Origin: Bacteroidota bacterium | Lineage (GTDB): Bacteria; Bacteroidota; Ignavibacteria; Palsa-1295 | Length of the DNA stretch: 64,000 nt | Direction of reading: 5' to 3' | Assembly (NCBI GenBank): GCA_030706745.1 | Contig: JAUZNX010000007.1 | Location: 1 to 64,000 of the forward strand | Part shown: positions 1 through 8,226 of the stretch, in pieces | Position numbering within the stretch: the first letter of the stretch is position 1 | Layout: every line of letters starts with the position of its first letter | The notes under the pieces: generated by a model | The model's database searches: none | The model's input: the letters and a program-made list of their open reading frames with translations, nothing else | Told to the model about the DNA's origin: nothing | Position numbers and translations under genes: made by a program

Positions 1-146
1 CTCCGGAACAGGGTCGATAATGCATCTAACAGTATCGCCGCTAAGGAACGGTGAAGTTCACCACGCTTCTGCTACACTCCGTCTGTTGCGGTTTATATAC
101 CGTAACAAAGGCTGCTACAGAATGTGAGCAGTATACAAGGAGCGCA

Positions 147-308
147 ATATTCGTAGCCCCCGGCGTGAGCCGGGGGTAACAAATTGCAAATGTGCACCAA
201 GCTCCAGCGGAGCGACATATTCTTGGGCGCGCAATGTGTCGCACCTACGGCGCTCGAATCCCAAAATCAAAACGCAAACCCCCGGCTCACGCCGGGGGCT
301 ACAAATAT
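147..308. repeat. Inverted pair of GC-rich palindromic (REP/BIME-like) repeats
   Basis: Two perfect hairpins, each with an 8-bp GC-only stem (CCCCCGGC/GCCGGGGG), lie at 157-176 and 279-298. Their 4-nt loops are GTGA and TCAC, so the copies are in opposite orientation. The flanks also match in inverted fashion (ATATTCGTAG before the first, CTACAAATAT after the second). The surrounding 390 bases hold further GC-rich partial palindromes, for example around 312-342, and no convincing gene. This resembles BIME-type interspersed repeats in other genomes; the assignment is by appearance only. Short ORFs across it are by-products of the repeat. Confidence 0.7.
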
Positions 309-393
309 CTCGCCCCTGACGGGGCCGCCCCAACCGGGGCTGGGTTGCGCCGCTTCGCGGATTTGATCGCTTCACAACTTCGCGGCACGCCCC

Positions 394-828
394 TCAATCA
401 ATCATCACCACGCCGATCTTCTTCAGATAATAATCTCTCCAGACCGCTCCATTCGAATATCCAACGATGAGCGAGTCGGCGGTTTCCGTCATGACGGAAA
501 TCCACTCATGCGTATTGTAGCGGGAGTCGCTGGTGTTGAAAGTCCAGCCCTTCGTGCCTTGCAAGAGATGGAGTGTGTCCGTTGAACCATTGCCATCATT
601 CATCGTAACTCGCAGTTCGGCCCGTGACGGGTTATTGGCTTCGAACCATAATGCCGTAGCCGGATAGTCGGACGTAATCCCGCCATCGTTACCATTGTGT
701 GCATGTCCGACGCAGGTCATACCAGGGTCAGGCGCGGGGGGCTGGGTCGGCGTCCGCTTACACGCCGCACCCAAAAATGCCAGCGCGCCAATCGTTGCCA
801 GAATAAATGAACGAGGGGTATACTTCAT
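394..828 (-). CDS. Small predicted lipoprotein, function unknown
   Basis: This 144-residue protein starts with a basic n-region and a hydrophobic segment, followed by a lipobox-like LGAAC at about residues 19-23. It is probably a lipid-anchored periplasmic or outer-membrane protein. A Thr/Pro-rich linker (KRTPTQPPAPDP) follows the cysteine. The remainder is Gly/Asp/Asn/Ser-rich and looks like a small beta-structured domain. I recognise no family. It stands alone on the minus strand between the left-hand repeats and mscL, with about 100 nt on the mscL side. The start at 828 gives a complete signal peptide. Confidence 0.65.
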   Translation of the reverse strand: MKYTPRSFILATIGALAFLGAACKRTPTQPPAPDPGMTCVGHAHNGNDGGITSDYPATALWFEANNPSRAELRVTMNDGNGSTDTLHLLQGTKGWTFNTSDSRYNTHEWISVMTETADSLIVGYSNGAVWRDYYLKKIGVVMID

Positions 829-929
829 GGTCGTTTACAATTTAAGGTTACACAATCATCCACAGCGGCGATGGGCCGCTGTTCTGTAAATACAGTACAG
901 TCACAATCGGTTGCCCACGCGCCACGACC

Positions 930-1331
930 TCACACCGGCGAGGTGCAGAACTTGCACTTCTTCGCCGCCGCCGGAATCTTCTCTAAACATTCAGGACAAT
1001 CCTTCATGGCCGGTTCATTCTTCTTCGGCAGGAGCGCCTTCGTGATTAGAAAGACGATGTAGGAAATGATAACGAAATCGAGCGCGGTGCCAGCGAGATC
1101 GCCATACTTGATCGCAGTGATCGTCTCTTTGCCCGCCGCATCGGTCGCGTGTTTGAGTACGAGTTGCGCTTCGCGCCAGTCGCCCGCCGGTAGGATGAGG
1201 GTGATGATGGGCATCAGCAAATCGGAGACGACGCCGGTCACGAGCTTGCCCGTTGCCGCGCCAATGATAACACCAATTGCCAGTGCCAGTGCGTTGCTCT
1301 GTGTGAGAAATTCCTTGAATTGTTTAATCAT
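930..1331 (-). CDS. mscL: Large-conductance mechanosensitive channel MscL with C-terminal zinc ribbon
   Basis: The 133-residue protein opens with the MscL signature (MIKQFKEFLTQSNALALAIG) and has two membrane helices, TM1 about 15-45 and TM2 about 75-98. MscL is a homopentameric inner-membrane channel that releases solutes under hypo-osmotic shock. After TM2, instead of the usual short helical bundle, the protein ends in a small CxxC...CxxC module (CPEC...CKFC) resembling a zinc ribbon. The start at 1331 was chosen because homology begins there; an upstream in-frame extension to 1559 only overlaps the preceding gene. It begins 14 nt after the stop of the upstream gene, so co-transcription is likely. 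Confidence 0.93.
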   Translation of the reverse strand: MIKQFKEFLTQSNALALAIGVIIGAATGKLVTGVVSDLLMPIITLILPAGDWREAQLVLKHATDAAGKETITAIKYGDLAGTALDFVIISYIVFLITKALLPKKNEPAMKDCPECLEKIPAAAKKCKFCTSPV

Positions 1332-1345
1332 TGTTCTTTGGGAGG

Positions 1346-2104
1346 TTACTTCTGCTGCATTGCGGAAACTGGTACGATCTTCGTCGCGCTCGTCGTGTGC
1401 TGCACGTAATGCGGCAGCGATTGAACGTTCGTGGTAAACACTTCGGCGCGGTAGCGATCGCTCCACTCGCCGTAGCGGGTGGCTTGCACGAGTCGTCCTT
1501 TCGTATCGCGCAGGAAACCCTGATCGGCCTCGATAAACGCGTTGATCGCCGGGTCCCACTGCCGAACGCGCAGCTTCTCGTAGGAGACGAAGTATCCCTC
1601 GAAATGCGCGTCCTGATACGCGATGGAGTAGATCGCGCCGATCTCCGGATTGATCGCCGCTAACTGATAGCGCCCGCTGGCGACTTCATCGGTGTGCGAG
1701 TGTTTCGTCGCCTCATCGAGTATCACTTGCTGACCGATGAGCGCGCCGTTCGGCGCAATCTGATACGTCAGGCACCGTGCTTCATCGATGCGATCGGGAT
1801 CGCGCACGGTGAAAATCAGCATCGGCAATCGCGAGGCGCCGAAGTGTCCGCAATAGAAGCTTTCCTTCGTGCCATTGGCAAGCACGGGGAAAATCGTCTC
1901 ACCGCGCACAGTGTCGCGTGAGGTACGCCATGTTTTGATGCGCACTTCGATGCGGCCATCGCCCAGTTCGGTCAGCGCGACTCGGCCCTTGAAGGATTTC
2001 AGGTGCACGGTGCGCTCGTAGCTCGGCCGCTTCGCCGGCGCCGCAAGTGATGCAATGGACGCGCAGAACAGGATGCAGGAAACTGCGAGAATCTTCATAG
2101 TCAT
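1346..2104 (-). CDS. Secreted protein of unknown function
   Basis: The 252-residue protein has a clear signal peptide (MTMKILAVSCILFCASIASLAAPA) and would be exported to the periplasm. The mature part is beta-rich, with many charged and aromatic residues and no obvious catalytic motif, membrane helix or T9SS sorting domain. I do not recognise the family. It precedes mscL by 14 nt on the same strand, suggesting a two-gene unit. About 70 nt separate it from the end of mqnC upstream, so it may also be read from the mqn operon. Confidence 0.7.
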   Translation of the reverse strand: MTMKILAVSCILFCASIASLAAPAKRPSYERTVHLKSFKGRVALTELGDGRIEVRIKTWRTSRDTVRGETIFPVLANGTKESFYCGHFGASRLPMLIFTVRDPDRIDEARCLTYQIAPNGALIGQQVILDEATKHSHTDEVASGRYQLAAINPEIGAIYSIAYQDAHFEGYFVSYEKLRVRQWDPAINAFIEADQGFLRDTKGRLVQATRYGEWSDRYRAEVFTTNVQSLPHYVQHTTSATKIVPVSAMQQK

Positions 2105-2176
2105 ATTCCTTAGCCTGCTAATATCGCTAATTTGGCGCGCAAAGTCAAGCGGTGTGGCGAAAACGCGCCAAAATCG

Positions 2177-3349
2177 TCAATCCTGCAGCACCGGCAGCGA
2201 TGTCAGTATTCCGCTGGCACCCATCTGCACGTCCAGACGCGCGGTGTTCAGCGCGGCTGCAGGGTACTCGCCTTGCCCATACTCCGCGATGATGTCGTAA
2301 AGCGTTGTTCGCTCGGCGGGCGTGTAGCCGGCCGAGCGGATGAGATCGACCATCTCGCGCACGGAGGTCGTGTGGACGAAATTCGCGGAGGCATGGACGT
2401 TCTCCTCTTCGAGCACGCCGCCGAAATCATCGGCGCCGAAAGCGAGCGCGATTTGCCCGATCTTCTTCCCTTCCGAGAACCAACTCCCCTGAATGTGATC
2501 GAAGTTATCCAAGAAGATTCGTGCGATCGCGATCATTTGCAGATAGCGCGTGCCGGTCGCGTATGTCGGGATAATCTTTTCGAGCGGCGTATTGCCCGGC
2601 TTGAAGCTCCACGGCACGAACGCGGTGAAGCCGCCATACTCATCCTGCAAATCACGAATGACCGCGAGGTGCTCGATGATATCTTCGTCTTTCTCCAGGT
2701 GGCCGTACATCATTGTCGCGGTAGACTTATAGCCGAGCTTGTGGGCCTCCCGCATGACCGATAGCCAATCGGCGCTCGTGCCTTTGCGGTTCGAGATTTT
2801 CTTCTTCACGCGGTCGCTCAGAATTTCCGCACCGCCGCCGGGGATGCTATTCAATCCCGCTTCCCAAAGCTTCGCAAGTACTTCAGGAATCGAAAGTCCC
2901 GAAACTTCACCCATCCCAATAATCTCGCTGGTCGAGAAGCAATGCGGATGTATCTCTGGCACTTCTTGCCGAGTGCGCCGGACCATCTCCAAATAATACT
3001 CGAATGGAATCGCAGGATTCACGCCGCCTTGGAGCAGCACTGTCCGCACGCCACGCTTTGCAGCGGCTTTGAAGCGCGCGATCATGTCATCGACCGAATG
3101 CGTGTAGGTATCGGCATCGCCCTCGTGCCGATAGAACGCGCAGAAGATGCAGTCGATGTTGCAGATGTTCGTGTAGTTCGGGTTCGAATCGATCACGAAG
3201 GTGACACGACGTTTCGGGTTCTTGCGGTACCGCACGGTCTCCGCCAGCTCGGCTAGATCGAGCAGTGACGCATTTTGCAGCAGCCAGAGGCCTTCCTCAC
3301 GGCTAAGGCGAGCGTTATCACTTACCGATCTGCGAATTGTTTCAAACAT
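2177..3349 (-). CDS. mqnC: Cyclic dehypoxanthinyl futalosine synthase MqnC (radical SAM)
   Basis: MqnC converts dehypoxanthine futalosine to its cyclic form in the futalosine pathway of menaquinone synthesis. The 390-residue protein has the radical-SAM CxxxCxxC cluster motif (C63, C67, C70 in CNIDCIFC), the family's FVIDSNPNYTNIC lead-in, a PGGGAE motif near residue 180 and an MMYGH motif. Length and motif order fit MqnC rather than MqnE. Its start overlaps the 3' end of the cation-transporter gene by 8 nt, so it is the third gene of the unit mqnE-mqnA / transporter / mqnC. MqnD lies far away at 32.9 kb and no mqnB is visible. Confidence 0.93.
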   Translation of the reverse strand: MFETIRRSVSDNARLSREEGLWLLQNASLLDLAELAETVRYRKNPKRRVTFVIDSNPNYTNICNIDCIFCAFYRHEGDADTYTHSVDDMIARFKAAAKRGVRTVLLQGGVNPAIPFEYYLEMVRRTRQEVPEIHPHCFSTSEIIGMGEVSGLSIPEVLAKLWEAGLNSIPGGGAEILSDRVKKKISNRKGTSADWLSVMREAHKLGYKSTATMMYGHLEKDEDIIEHLAVIRDLQDEYGGFTAFVPWSFKPGNTPLEKIIPTYATGTRYLQMIAIARIFLDNFDHIQGSWFSEGKKIGQIALAFGADDFGGVLEEENVHASANFVHTTSVREMVDLIRSAGYTPAERTTLYDIIAEYGQGEYPAAALNTARLDVQMGASGILTSLPVLQD

Positions 3350-4040
3350 GATTAATTGATGTAGGTGAACAAACGGTTAGATCGCGATCTCCACAGCCGC
3401 AACCAATATGACCCCGCTTTGCGGCGGTCAGTGCTTCTATCGCTTCCGGAATCAACCAAAATAAAAATGCAAGAGAGACCACACTATCAACCCACCACCA
3501 CCCGGTCACGGCATTTGCAGCGAGACCGGCTAAGAGCGCTCCCGCCATGTATCCGCATGTTAAGGAACAGGCGGCATCGGCCCTGAGTGCGCTACTGTTC
3601 AGCTCTTTGGCGAGTGTCTTCTTTTTCACACTCAAGAGAGGCATCCCAACCACGGCAGCGATCGAAACAGCGATACCGATCGCGGAAGTCTCCATTGCAC
3701 GAGCATTCACCAAGCCGTAAATCGACTCGACGATGATGTAAACGCACAGAGCAAGAAGAGCGTAAGCACTCACCCAGGCAGCAATGCGCTCAGCGTGATT
3801 GACTTGTTCCTCCGATCCATGCCGGCGCTCCAGGATCAACCTCCAGAGCAAGATTGCAGCAGAGATGAGTTCGATGAAACTATCCGCCCCAAACGCAACA
3901 AGCGCAGTGCTGCACACCGCAATACCCGACGCAATGGATGCGACTGCTTCGACGACCATCCAACCAATCGTGATCTGCTCGATTCGAATGGCGGAAGCAA
4001 GCGGATTGCGTTTAGTCACGAATTTGGCCTGCGTATTCAT
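3342..4040 (-). CDS. Cation transporter of the cation diffusion facilitator type
   Basis: This 232-residue membrane protein has about six predicted helices. It carries GADSFIE in the second helix and RADAACS in a later one, matching the paired acidic metal-binding positions of cation diffusion facilitators. It would export a divalent metal by proton antiport; the metal cannot be read from the sequence. The cytoplasmic domain typical of larger members is missing, and the C-terminus instead has a short Cys-rich tail (GCGCGD). The gene overlaps the end of the mqnE-mqnA fusion by 29 nt and the start of mqnC by 8 nt, so it is embedded in the menaquinone operon. Why a metal transporter sits there is unclear. 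Confidence 0.75.
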   Translation of the reverse strand: MNTQAKFVTKRNPLASAIRIEQITIGWMVVEAVASIASGIAVCSTALVAFGADSFIELISAAILLWRLILERRHGSEEQVNHAERIAAWVSAYALLALCVYIIVESIYGLVNARAMETSAIGIAVSIAAVVGMPLLSVKKKTLAKELNSSALRADAACSLTCGYMAGALLAGLAANAVTGWWWVDSVVSLAFLFWLIPEAIEALTAAKRGHIGCGCGDRDLTVCSPTSINHV

Positions 4041-5946
4041 CCTTCAACGTAGAACGCATCTCCATCTTCCCCAGGCTCTCATATTCCATCTCGAACTCCG
4101 CCATGGCTGCGTGCTCATCGATCGAGAAGCGGTAGCGGAATTGCGAGAGATAATCGGATACTTCGGAGACACTCATGCCGAGTCGCGCGCCGTGCTCACG
4201 GCCCAGTTCGCCGTAATTGCCGGCGGCGTTCTGAAGCGAACGTTCGAGCGAATCGATGATCTCAGTTCTGGCGGCCTCCGGCGTCCCTTTACGAATCGCC
4301 CAGACGGCGAAGACGAACGGCATCGCCTTCCACGCACACCACTCTTCAGCAAGATCGAACACTCCGTCGAATCCCGGAAGTCCCCCACCGTAGGCGCTGC
4401 TGAGCGCGCCGTCTCCAATCAGAAGTACAGCATCGAAATCCGAATCACTCTGATAGATTCTGTTAATTCTCTGGAATGTATAGTCAGTGATGCCATGCCG
4501 CTTCTCCAACAGAAGCCGAAGTAACTCGACGCTGGTGGAAGTCTCCGAGGTGATGCCGATTCGCTTTCCGGCTAAGTCCTTCCAATCGTACTTGCTGAAG
4601 AGCAGCACCGAATTCGCTTTGCCTTTGACGGCCACGCCATAATCCAATCGCTCGAAGTCATCGCTCATCGACATATAGTCTCTTAGCGACATCGGTCCTG
4701 CGGCGACACTCCCCTGCTTCGCCAGTTGACCAAATGCATGCGGCGCAAGCGGAGCGAGCTTCACATTGTTGGAGTATCCTGAAAAGCCATTGTAAAACGG
4801 CACGGAGTTCAGGTACGGCATTTTGCTTACGACCGACCACTCCTGCTTCGGATAAATCTCGATGGGATTGTACCACACATCGCGCTCGACCGGAAGCTTG
4901 CCCGCTTCGTGAATGATCGAAATCAACTTGCCTTTTGCAAGCTCCATCGGACTGATCGCGCCGGCATCGTGCGCGATGCGCTCCTCGCCGACCGTGCCGT
5001 CCATATCGTCCGCGCCGAAGTTCAGCGCAATCGTCGCGACTTCCGCCGTGAGCATCACCCAGTAGGCTTTGATGTGCGGGACATTGTCAAGCATGAGGCG
5101 CGAGACGGCGATCGTCTTCAGGTCGTCGATCGCGCTCGTAAAATCATTGCGTGTCTTGATGCCTGTATTGCCCGGCTGGAACGCGAGCGGAATAAAAGCG
5201 AGAAATCCGTTCGTCTCGTCCTGACACTCGCGGACGCGCAGCATGTGCTCGATGCGCTCTTCCATCGTCTCGATGTGTCCGTATAGCATCGTCACGTTGG
5301 AGAGAATGCCCATGCGGTGCGCGGTCTTGTGAACCTCGAACCAGGTCTTCGCGCCAATCTTCTGCTTGAACAGCTCTTTGCGGACGCGCTCGGAAAACAC
5401 TTCTGCGCCGCCGCCAGGCATCGTCCGAAGTCCGGCTTCCTGCAACTCGCGTAGCACCTGCTCGTGCGACTTCTTGAACTTTTTCGCAAAATAATCGATC
5501 TCCACCGCCGTGAACGCTTTCACGTCCACGTTCGGGAATTGCGTCTTGATCGTCCGGACCATATCGAGATAAAACTCCCACGGCCATTTGGGATGCAGAC
5601 CAGCGGTGATATGGACTTCGTGCAAATCGGGACGAAGCTTCGAGAGCATCTCTGTGAGCGTCATCTCGTAAGCTTCCGGCGAGTCCGCTCGAACGGCGAA
5701 ATCGCAAAACTTGCAGGAGAGCACGCACACGTTGGTCGGCTCGAGCTTCCGGTTGAGCACGAAATAGACGGAGTCTCCCGATTTCGCGCGCGCAACTTCG
5801 TTGGCCATCCGGCCAACGCCGATGAGGTCATCCGAGGCGTAGAGCGCGAGGCCATCTTCTTTCGTCAGCCGCTCGCCGGAGCGGACTTTATCCCAAATGG
5901 GGACTAATGCTTGGTCGCGGAACGTGAAGGTTTGCGAAGAATTCAT
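4012..5946 (-). CDS. mqnE-mqnA: Fused aminofutalosine synthase (MqnE) and chorismate dehydratase (MqnA)
   Basis: One 644-residue polypeptide holds two steps of futalosine-dependent menaquinone synthesis. Residues 1 to about 370 are a radical-SAM aminofutalosine synthase with CxxxCxxC at C74/C78/C81, an HITAGLHP motif, PGGGAEVFSERVR and MLYGHIET. From about residue 372 a chorismate-dehydratase domain follows, starting with the MqnA-type YLNSVPFY motif and a periplasmic-binding-protein-like fold (GITSETSTSVELLRLLLE). MqnA makes 3-enolpyruvyl-benzoate and MqnE uses it, so the fusion joins consecutive enzymes although the order in the chain is reversed. No stop or frame change separates the halves. 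It is the first gene of the operon, with about 235 nt of promoter-bearing DNA before the divergent gene at 6183. Confidence 0.92.
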   Translation of the reverse strand: MNSSQTFTFRDQALVPIWDKVRSGERLTKEDGLALYASDDLIGVGRMANEVARAKSGDSVYFVLNRKLEPTNVCVLSCKFCDFAVRADSPEAYEMTLTEMLSKLRPDLHEVHITAGLHPKWPWEFYLDMVRTIKTQFPNVDVKAFTAVEIDYFAKKFKKSHEQVLRELQEAGLRTMPGGGAEVFSERVRKELFKQKIGAKTWFEVHKTAHRMGILSNVTMLYGHIETMEERIEHMLRVRECQDETNGFLAFIPLAFQPGNTGIKTRNDFTSAIDDLKTIAVSRLMLDNVPHIKAYWVMLTAEVATIALNFGADDMDGTVGEERIAHDAGAISPMELAKGKLISIIHEAGKLPVERDVWYNPIEIYPKQEWSVVSKMPYLNSVPFYNGFSGYSNNVKLAPLAPHAFGQLAKQGSVAAGPMSLRDYMSMSDDFERLDYGVAVKGKANSVLLFSKYDWKDLAGKRIGITSETSTSVELLRLLLEKRHGITDYTFQRINRIYQSDSDFDAVLLIGDGALSSAYGGGLPGFDGVFDLAEEWCAWKAMPFVFAVWAIRKGTPEAARTEIIDSLERSLQNAAGNYGELGREHGARLGMSVSEVSDYLSQFRYRFSIDEHAAMAEFEMEYESLGKMEMRSTLKDEYAGQIRD

Positions 5947-6182
5947 TCAGGCTTTTCTTGAATATCCATTGAGCGAGCGGCTAAACACCTCCGAGGATGC
6001 TTGCGCTCCGGGGAAAGCATACCGGTTGCCCCCAATTCATTCGCACTCTACTGCCCGCATCCGGTAATATTTCTGTCAATGGAAGGTAAGAATATTGACC
6101 AAAAATTCTTCCGATAACGCCCAACTTCGGTCACAATCATCCGAATTTGACGGGGCTTACATTTGGCTGCGAATGACTGCCT

Positions 6183-6995
6183 ATGAAACCTGCTGGTATT
6201 CTCTCATCGACACCGGCCAAGCTCGCCGCGGCGCTTGGCCTTGTGAGCCTGTATACGTTTGGCCTACGGCCTCGAATGGTCCGGTGGGGAGCGACCCCGG
6301 AAGAGATCGACGAGCCCTTTCCGGGCGCCAATATCATTCCGGGTGGCACGCGGAGCGGGACGATGGCGATTACGATCGATGCGCCACCACCGAACGTCTG
6401 GGCGTACTTGGTACAAATGGGGGTGGACCGTGGCGGCTGGTATAGTTGGGACAATCTCGATAACTGGGGACGCACCAGCACGGACCACGTCCATCCGGAA
6501 TGGCAAGAGGTCAAATTGGGCGATCGTTTCTACTCTATGCCGGACAAGAGCCAATGGTGGGAAGTGGCGGCGCTCGAACCCGAACACTTTCTCGGCTTGC
6601 GCGTAGCGATCGATCTCCATGGACACTGGTTCGATCCGAACGGCAAGAAGCCGGAGCATTACACCGATTCGATCTGGGGCTTTTTGCTGAAGCCGCTGCC
6701 CGGCAACCGCACGCGGCTTATCGTAAGTGGCTATTGGGACCTCCAACCGAAGTGGCTCCAGTTGCCAGCAAGTTTCTTCCTTCTCGAACCTTCACACTGG
6801 ATCATGCAGATGCGACAGTTCACAAAACTGAAGCACCTTGCCGAAGCCGACTATCACGCCGAACTCGAGCAACGCAGCGGACACACCGCTCTGCGAACTT
6901 TGCGCCGAAGATCCAAGGTCAGTGGAACCTTGGAGCAACGCAGAAGACAGGGCGAATCTTCCTCTATAGGTCAACCATGGCAACCACAACTGTAG
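6183..6995 (+). CDS. SRPBCC (START-like) family protein
   Basis: The 270-residue protein has an N-terminal hydrophobic stretch (about 10-28) and a SRPBCC-like ligand-binding domain (about 60-225), with the features IDAPPPNVWAYLVQMG, GGWYSWDNLDNW and a beta-rich tail. Such proteins bind hydrophobic ligands; no specific substrate can be inferred. The last 40 residues are Arg/Gln/Ser-rich, look non-globular and are partly encoded by a direct repeat (6867-6877 and 6933-6943) around a hairpin. The real domain may therefore end near 6880. The 3' end overlaps the next gene by 19 nt. Confidence 0.75.
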   Translation: MKPAGILSSTPAKLAAALGLVSLYTFGLRPRMVRWGATPEEIDEPFPGANIIPGGTRSGTMAITIDAPPPNVWAYLVQMGVDRGGWYSWDNLDNWGRTSTDHVHPEWQEVKLGDRFYSMPDKSQWWEVAALEPEHFLGLRVAIDLHGHWFDPNGKKPEHYTDSIWGFLLKPLPGNRTRLIVSGYWDLQPKWLQLPASFFLLEPSHWIMQMRQFTKLKHLAEADYHAELEQRSGHTALRTLRRRSKVSGTLEQRRRQGESSSIGQPWQPQL

Positions 6996-8065
6996 ATTAC
7001 GTCCGAGTCATGCATCCGGCACCAGCGTCAGGTGCTCAGTCGAAGTGGCAGCGGATCACCCTGGTAAGCGTTCTTGGTTACGAGGCCTTAGGATGTTTGG
7101 TGGGAGGCAGCTTTCTTGTCGCGGCACCGGAGGGCTCACTCATGGACATGCCGGTTAGCATTATGCACGGCACCTTCCCCGATTTCCTCATCCCCGGCAT
7201 GATCCTCTTTGCACTGGGACTGCTGAACGCCGCCGCGTTTTTCGCAGTCTTTCGAAGATCCCACGCCGATTGGCTGATGGCTGGCCTTGCATTGGGCGGC
7301 CTCACGATCTGGTTCTGGGTCGAGATTGCCATACTGCTTGAGCTTCACTGGTTGCATGCCATGTGGGGTCTGCCAGTCCTGCTCGGCGGTTTGGTCGCAA
7401 TCCCTCTTTTACCGGATCGTGAGGAAACACTTCGCAAGGGATTCCTGATTGGCGGCATTCTCGCATCGTTGCTGTATGTCGCAATTAACATTATCGTAGC
7501 ATTGCAGTGGCCCACCTACAATTCCGCTTCACAAACGGTAAGCGAACTCTCTGCGGTCAACGCTCCGACTCGAACACTCTGGCTGGTGCTGAGCACACCT
7601 TATACATTCCTGATGATGGCATTTGGCTGGGGCGTTTGGCAATCGGCACGAGGAAGCAGACCGTTGCGCATCGCGGGCGATCTATTGCTGGCCTATGCCG
7701 CGTTGGGGCTCTTATGGCCGCTTGCACCGATGCACCTACGCGAAACGTTGGCAGCAGGTGGAGCGACATTCTCCGATACCCTGCACCTTACCCTTGGGGC
7801 AGTAACCGAGGTCCTCTACTTATGCGCGCTCGGTTTCGCGGCAAAGGCACTCGGCAAATCGTTTCGAGTCTATTCCCTCGCGACATTCGTGGTGCTTCTT
7901 GTCTTCGGCATCCTCACATTTTTGGATGCACCGGGCCTCAGCACAAATCAACCCACGCCGATGATTGGAGTATGGGAACGCATCAATATCGGCGTCTTCT
8001 TGCTCTGGGTCGTGGTGCTGGCGATCGAGCTCTTGCCACTTCAAAATACTGCAGCCTCAAAGTAA
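6977..8065 (+). CDS. Polytopic membrane protein with a DUF998-like C-terminal half
   Basis: The 362-residue protein has about nine to ten hydrophobic helices. The N-terminal half (about 25-150) looks like a four-helix membrane domain. The C-terminal half (about 155-355) contains the YNSASQTVSELSAVNAPTR segment typical of the position after the first helix in DUF998-type proteins. Function is unknown. The start at 6977 (MATTTVDYVRV) was chosen because the upstream in-frame extension back to 6500 only repeats the overlapped SRPBCC gene in another frame. The pair of genes is probably co-transcribed. Confidence 0.78.
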   Translation: MATTTVDYVRVMHPAPASGAQSKWQRITLVSVLGYEALGCLVGGSFLVAAPEGSLMDMPVSIMHGTFPDFLIPGMILFALGLLNAAAFFAVFRRSHADWLMAGLALGGLTIWFWVEIAILLELHWLHAMWGLPVLLGGLVAIPLLPDREETLRKGFLIGGILASLLYVAINIIVALQWPTYNSASQTVSELSAVNAPTRTLWLVLSTPYTFLMMAFGWGVWQSARGSRPLRIAGDLLLAYAALGLLWPLAPMHLRETLAAGGATFSDTLHLTLGAVTEVLYLCALGFAAKALGKSFRVYSLATFVVLLVFGILTFLDAPGLSTNQPTPMIGVWERINIGVFLLWVVVLAIELLPLQNTAASK

Positions 8066-8096
8066 CCCCGCGATAGAAACGATTCGAAAGAGATTT

Positions 8097-8115
8097 GTCA
8101 TGGCAATGCCGTGAC
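8097..8115 (+). terminator. Possible weak hairpin after the membrane-protein gene
   Basis: A seven-pair stem (GTCATGG/CCGTGAC, one G-T pair) with a 5-nt loop lies 31 nt after the stop at 8065. No U-run follows directly, so this is a weak candidate. Confidence 0.3.
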
Positions 8116-8226
8116 TTATCTTGTCAACCTGTGTTTGATTTTTGATGTATTTTTGTGCCATTCACAATTGACCAGAGGTTGCCCCTTTTATCAGCCATCA
8201 TGACTCTCATGAGCAAATGTCTTGTA

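Noticed and set aside
41-470. Several overlapping short ORFs on both strands at the left edge
   Set aside because: They are translations of GC-rich palindromic repeats, with no ribosome-binding site, family motif or protein-like composition.
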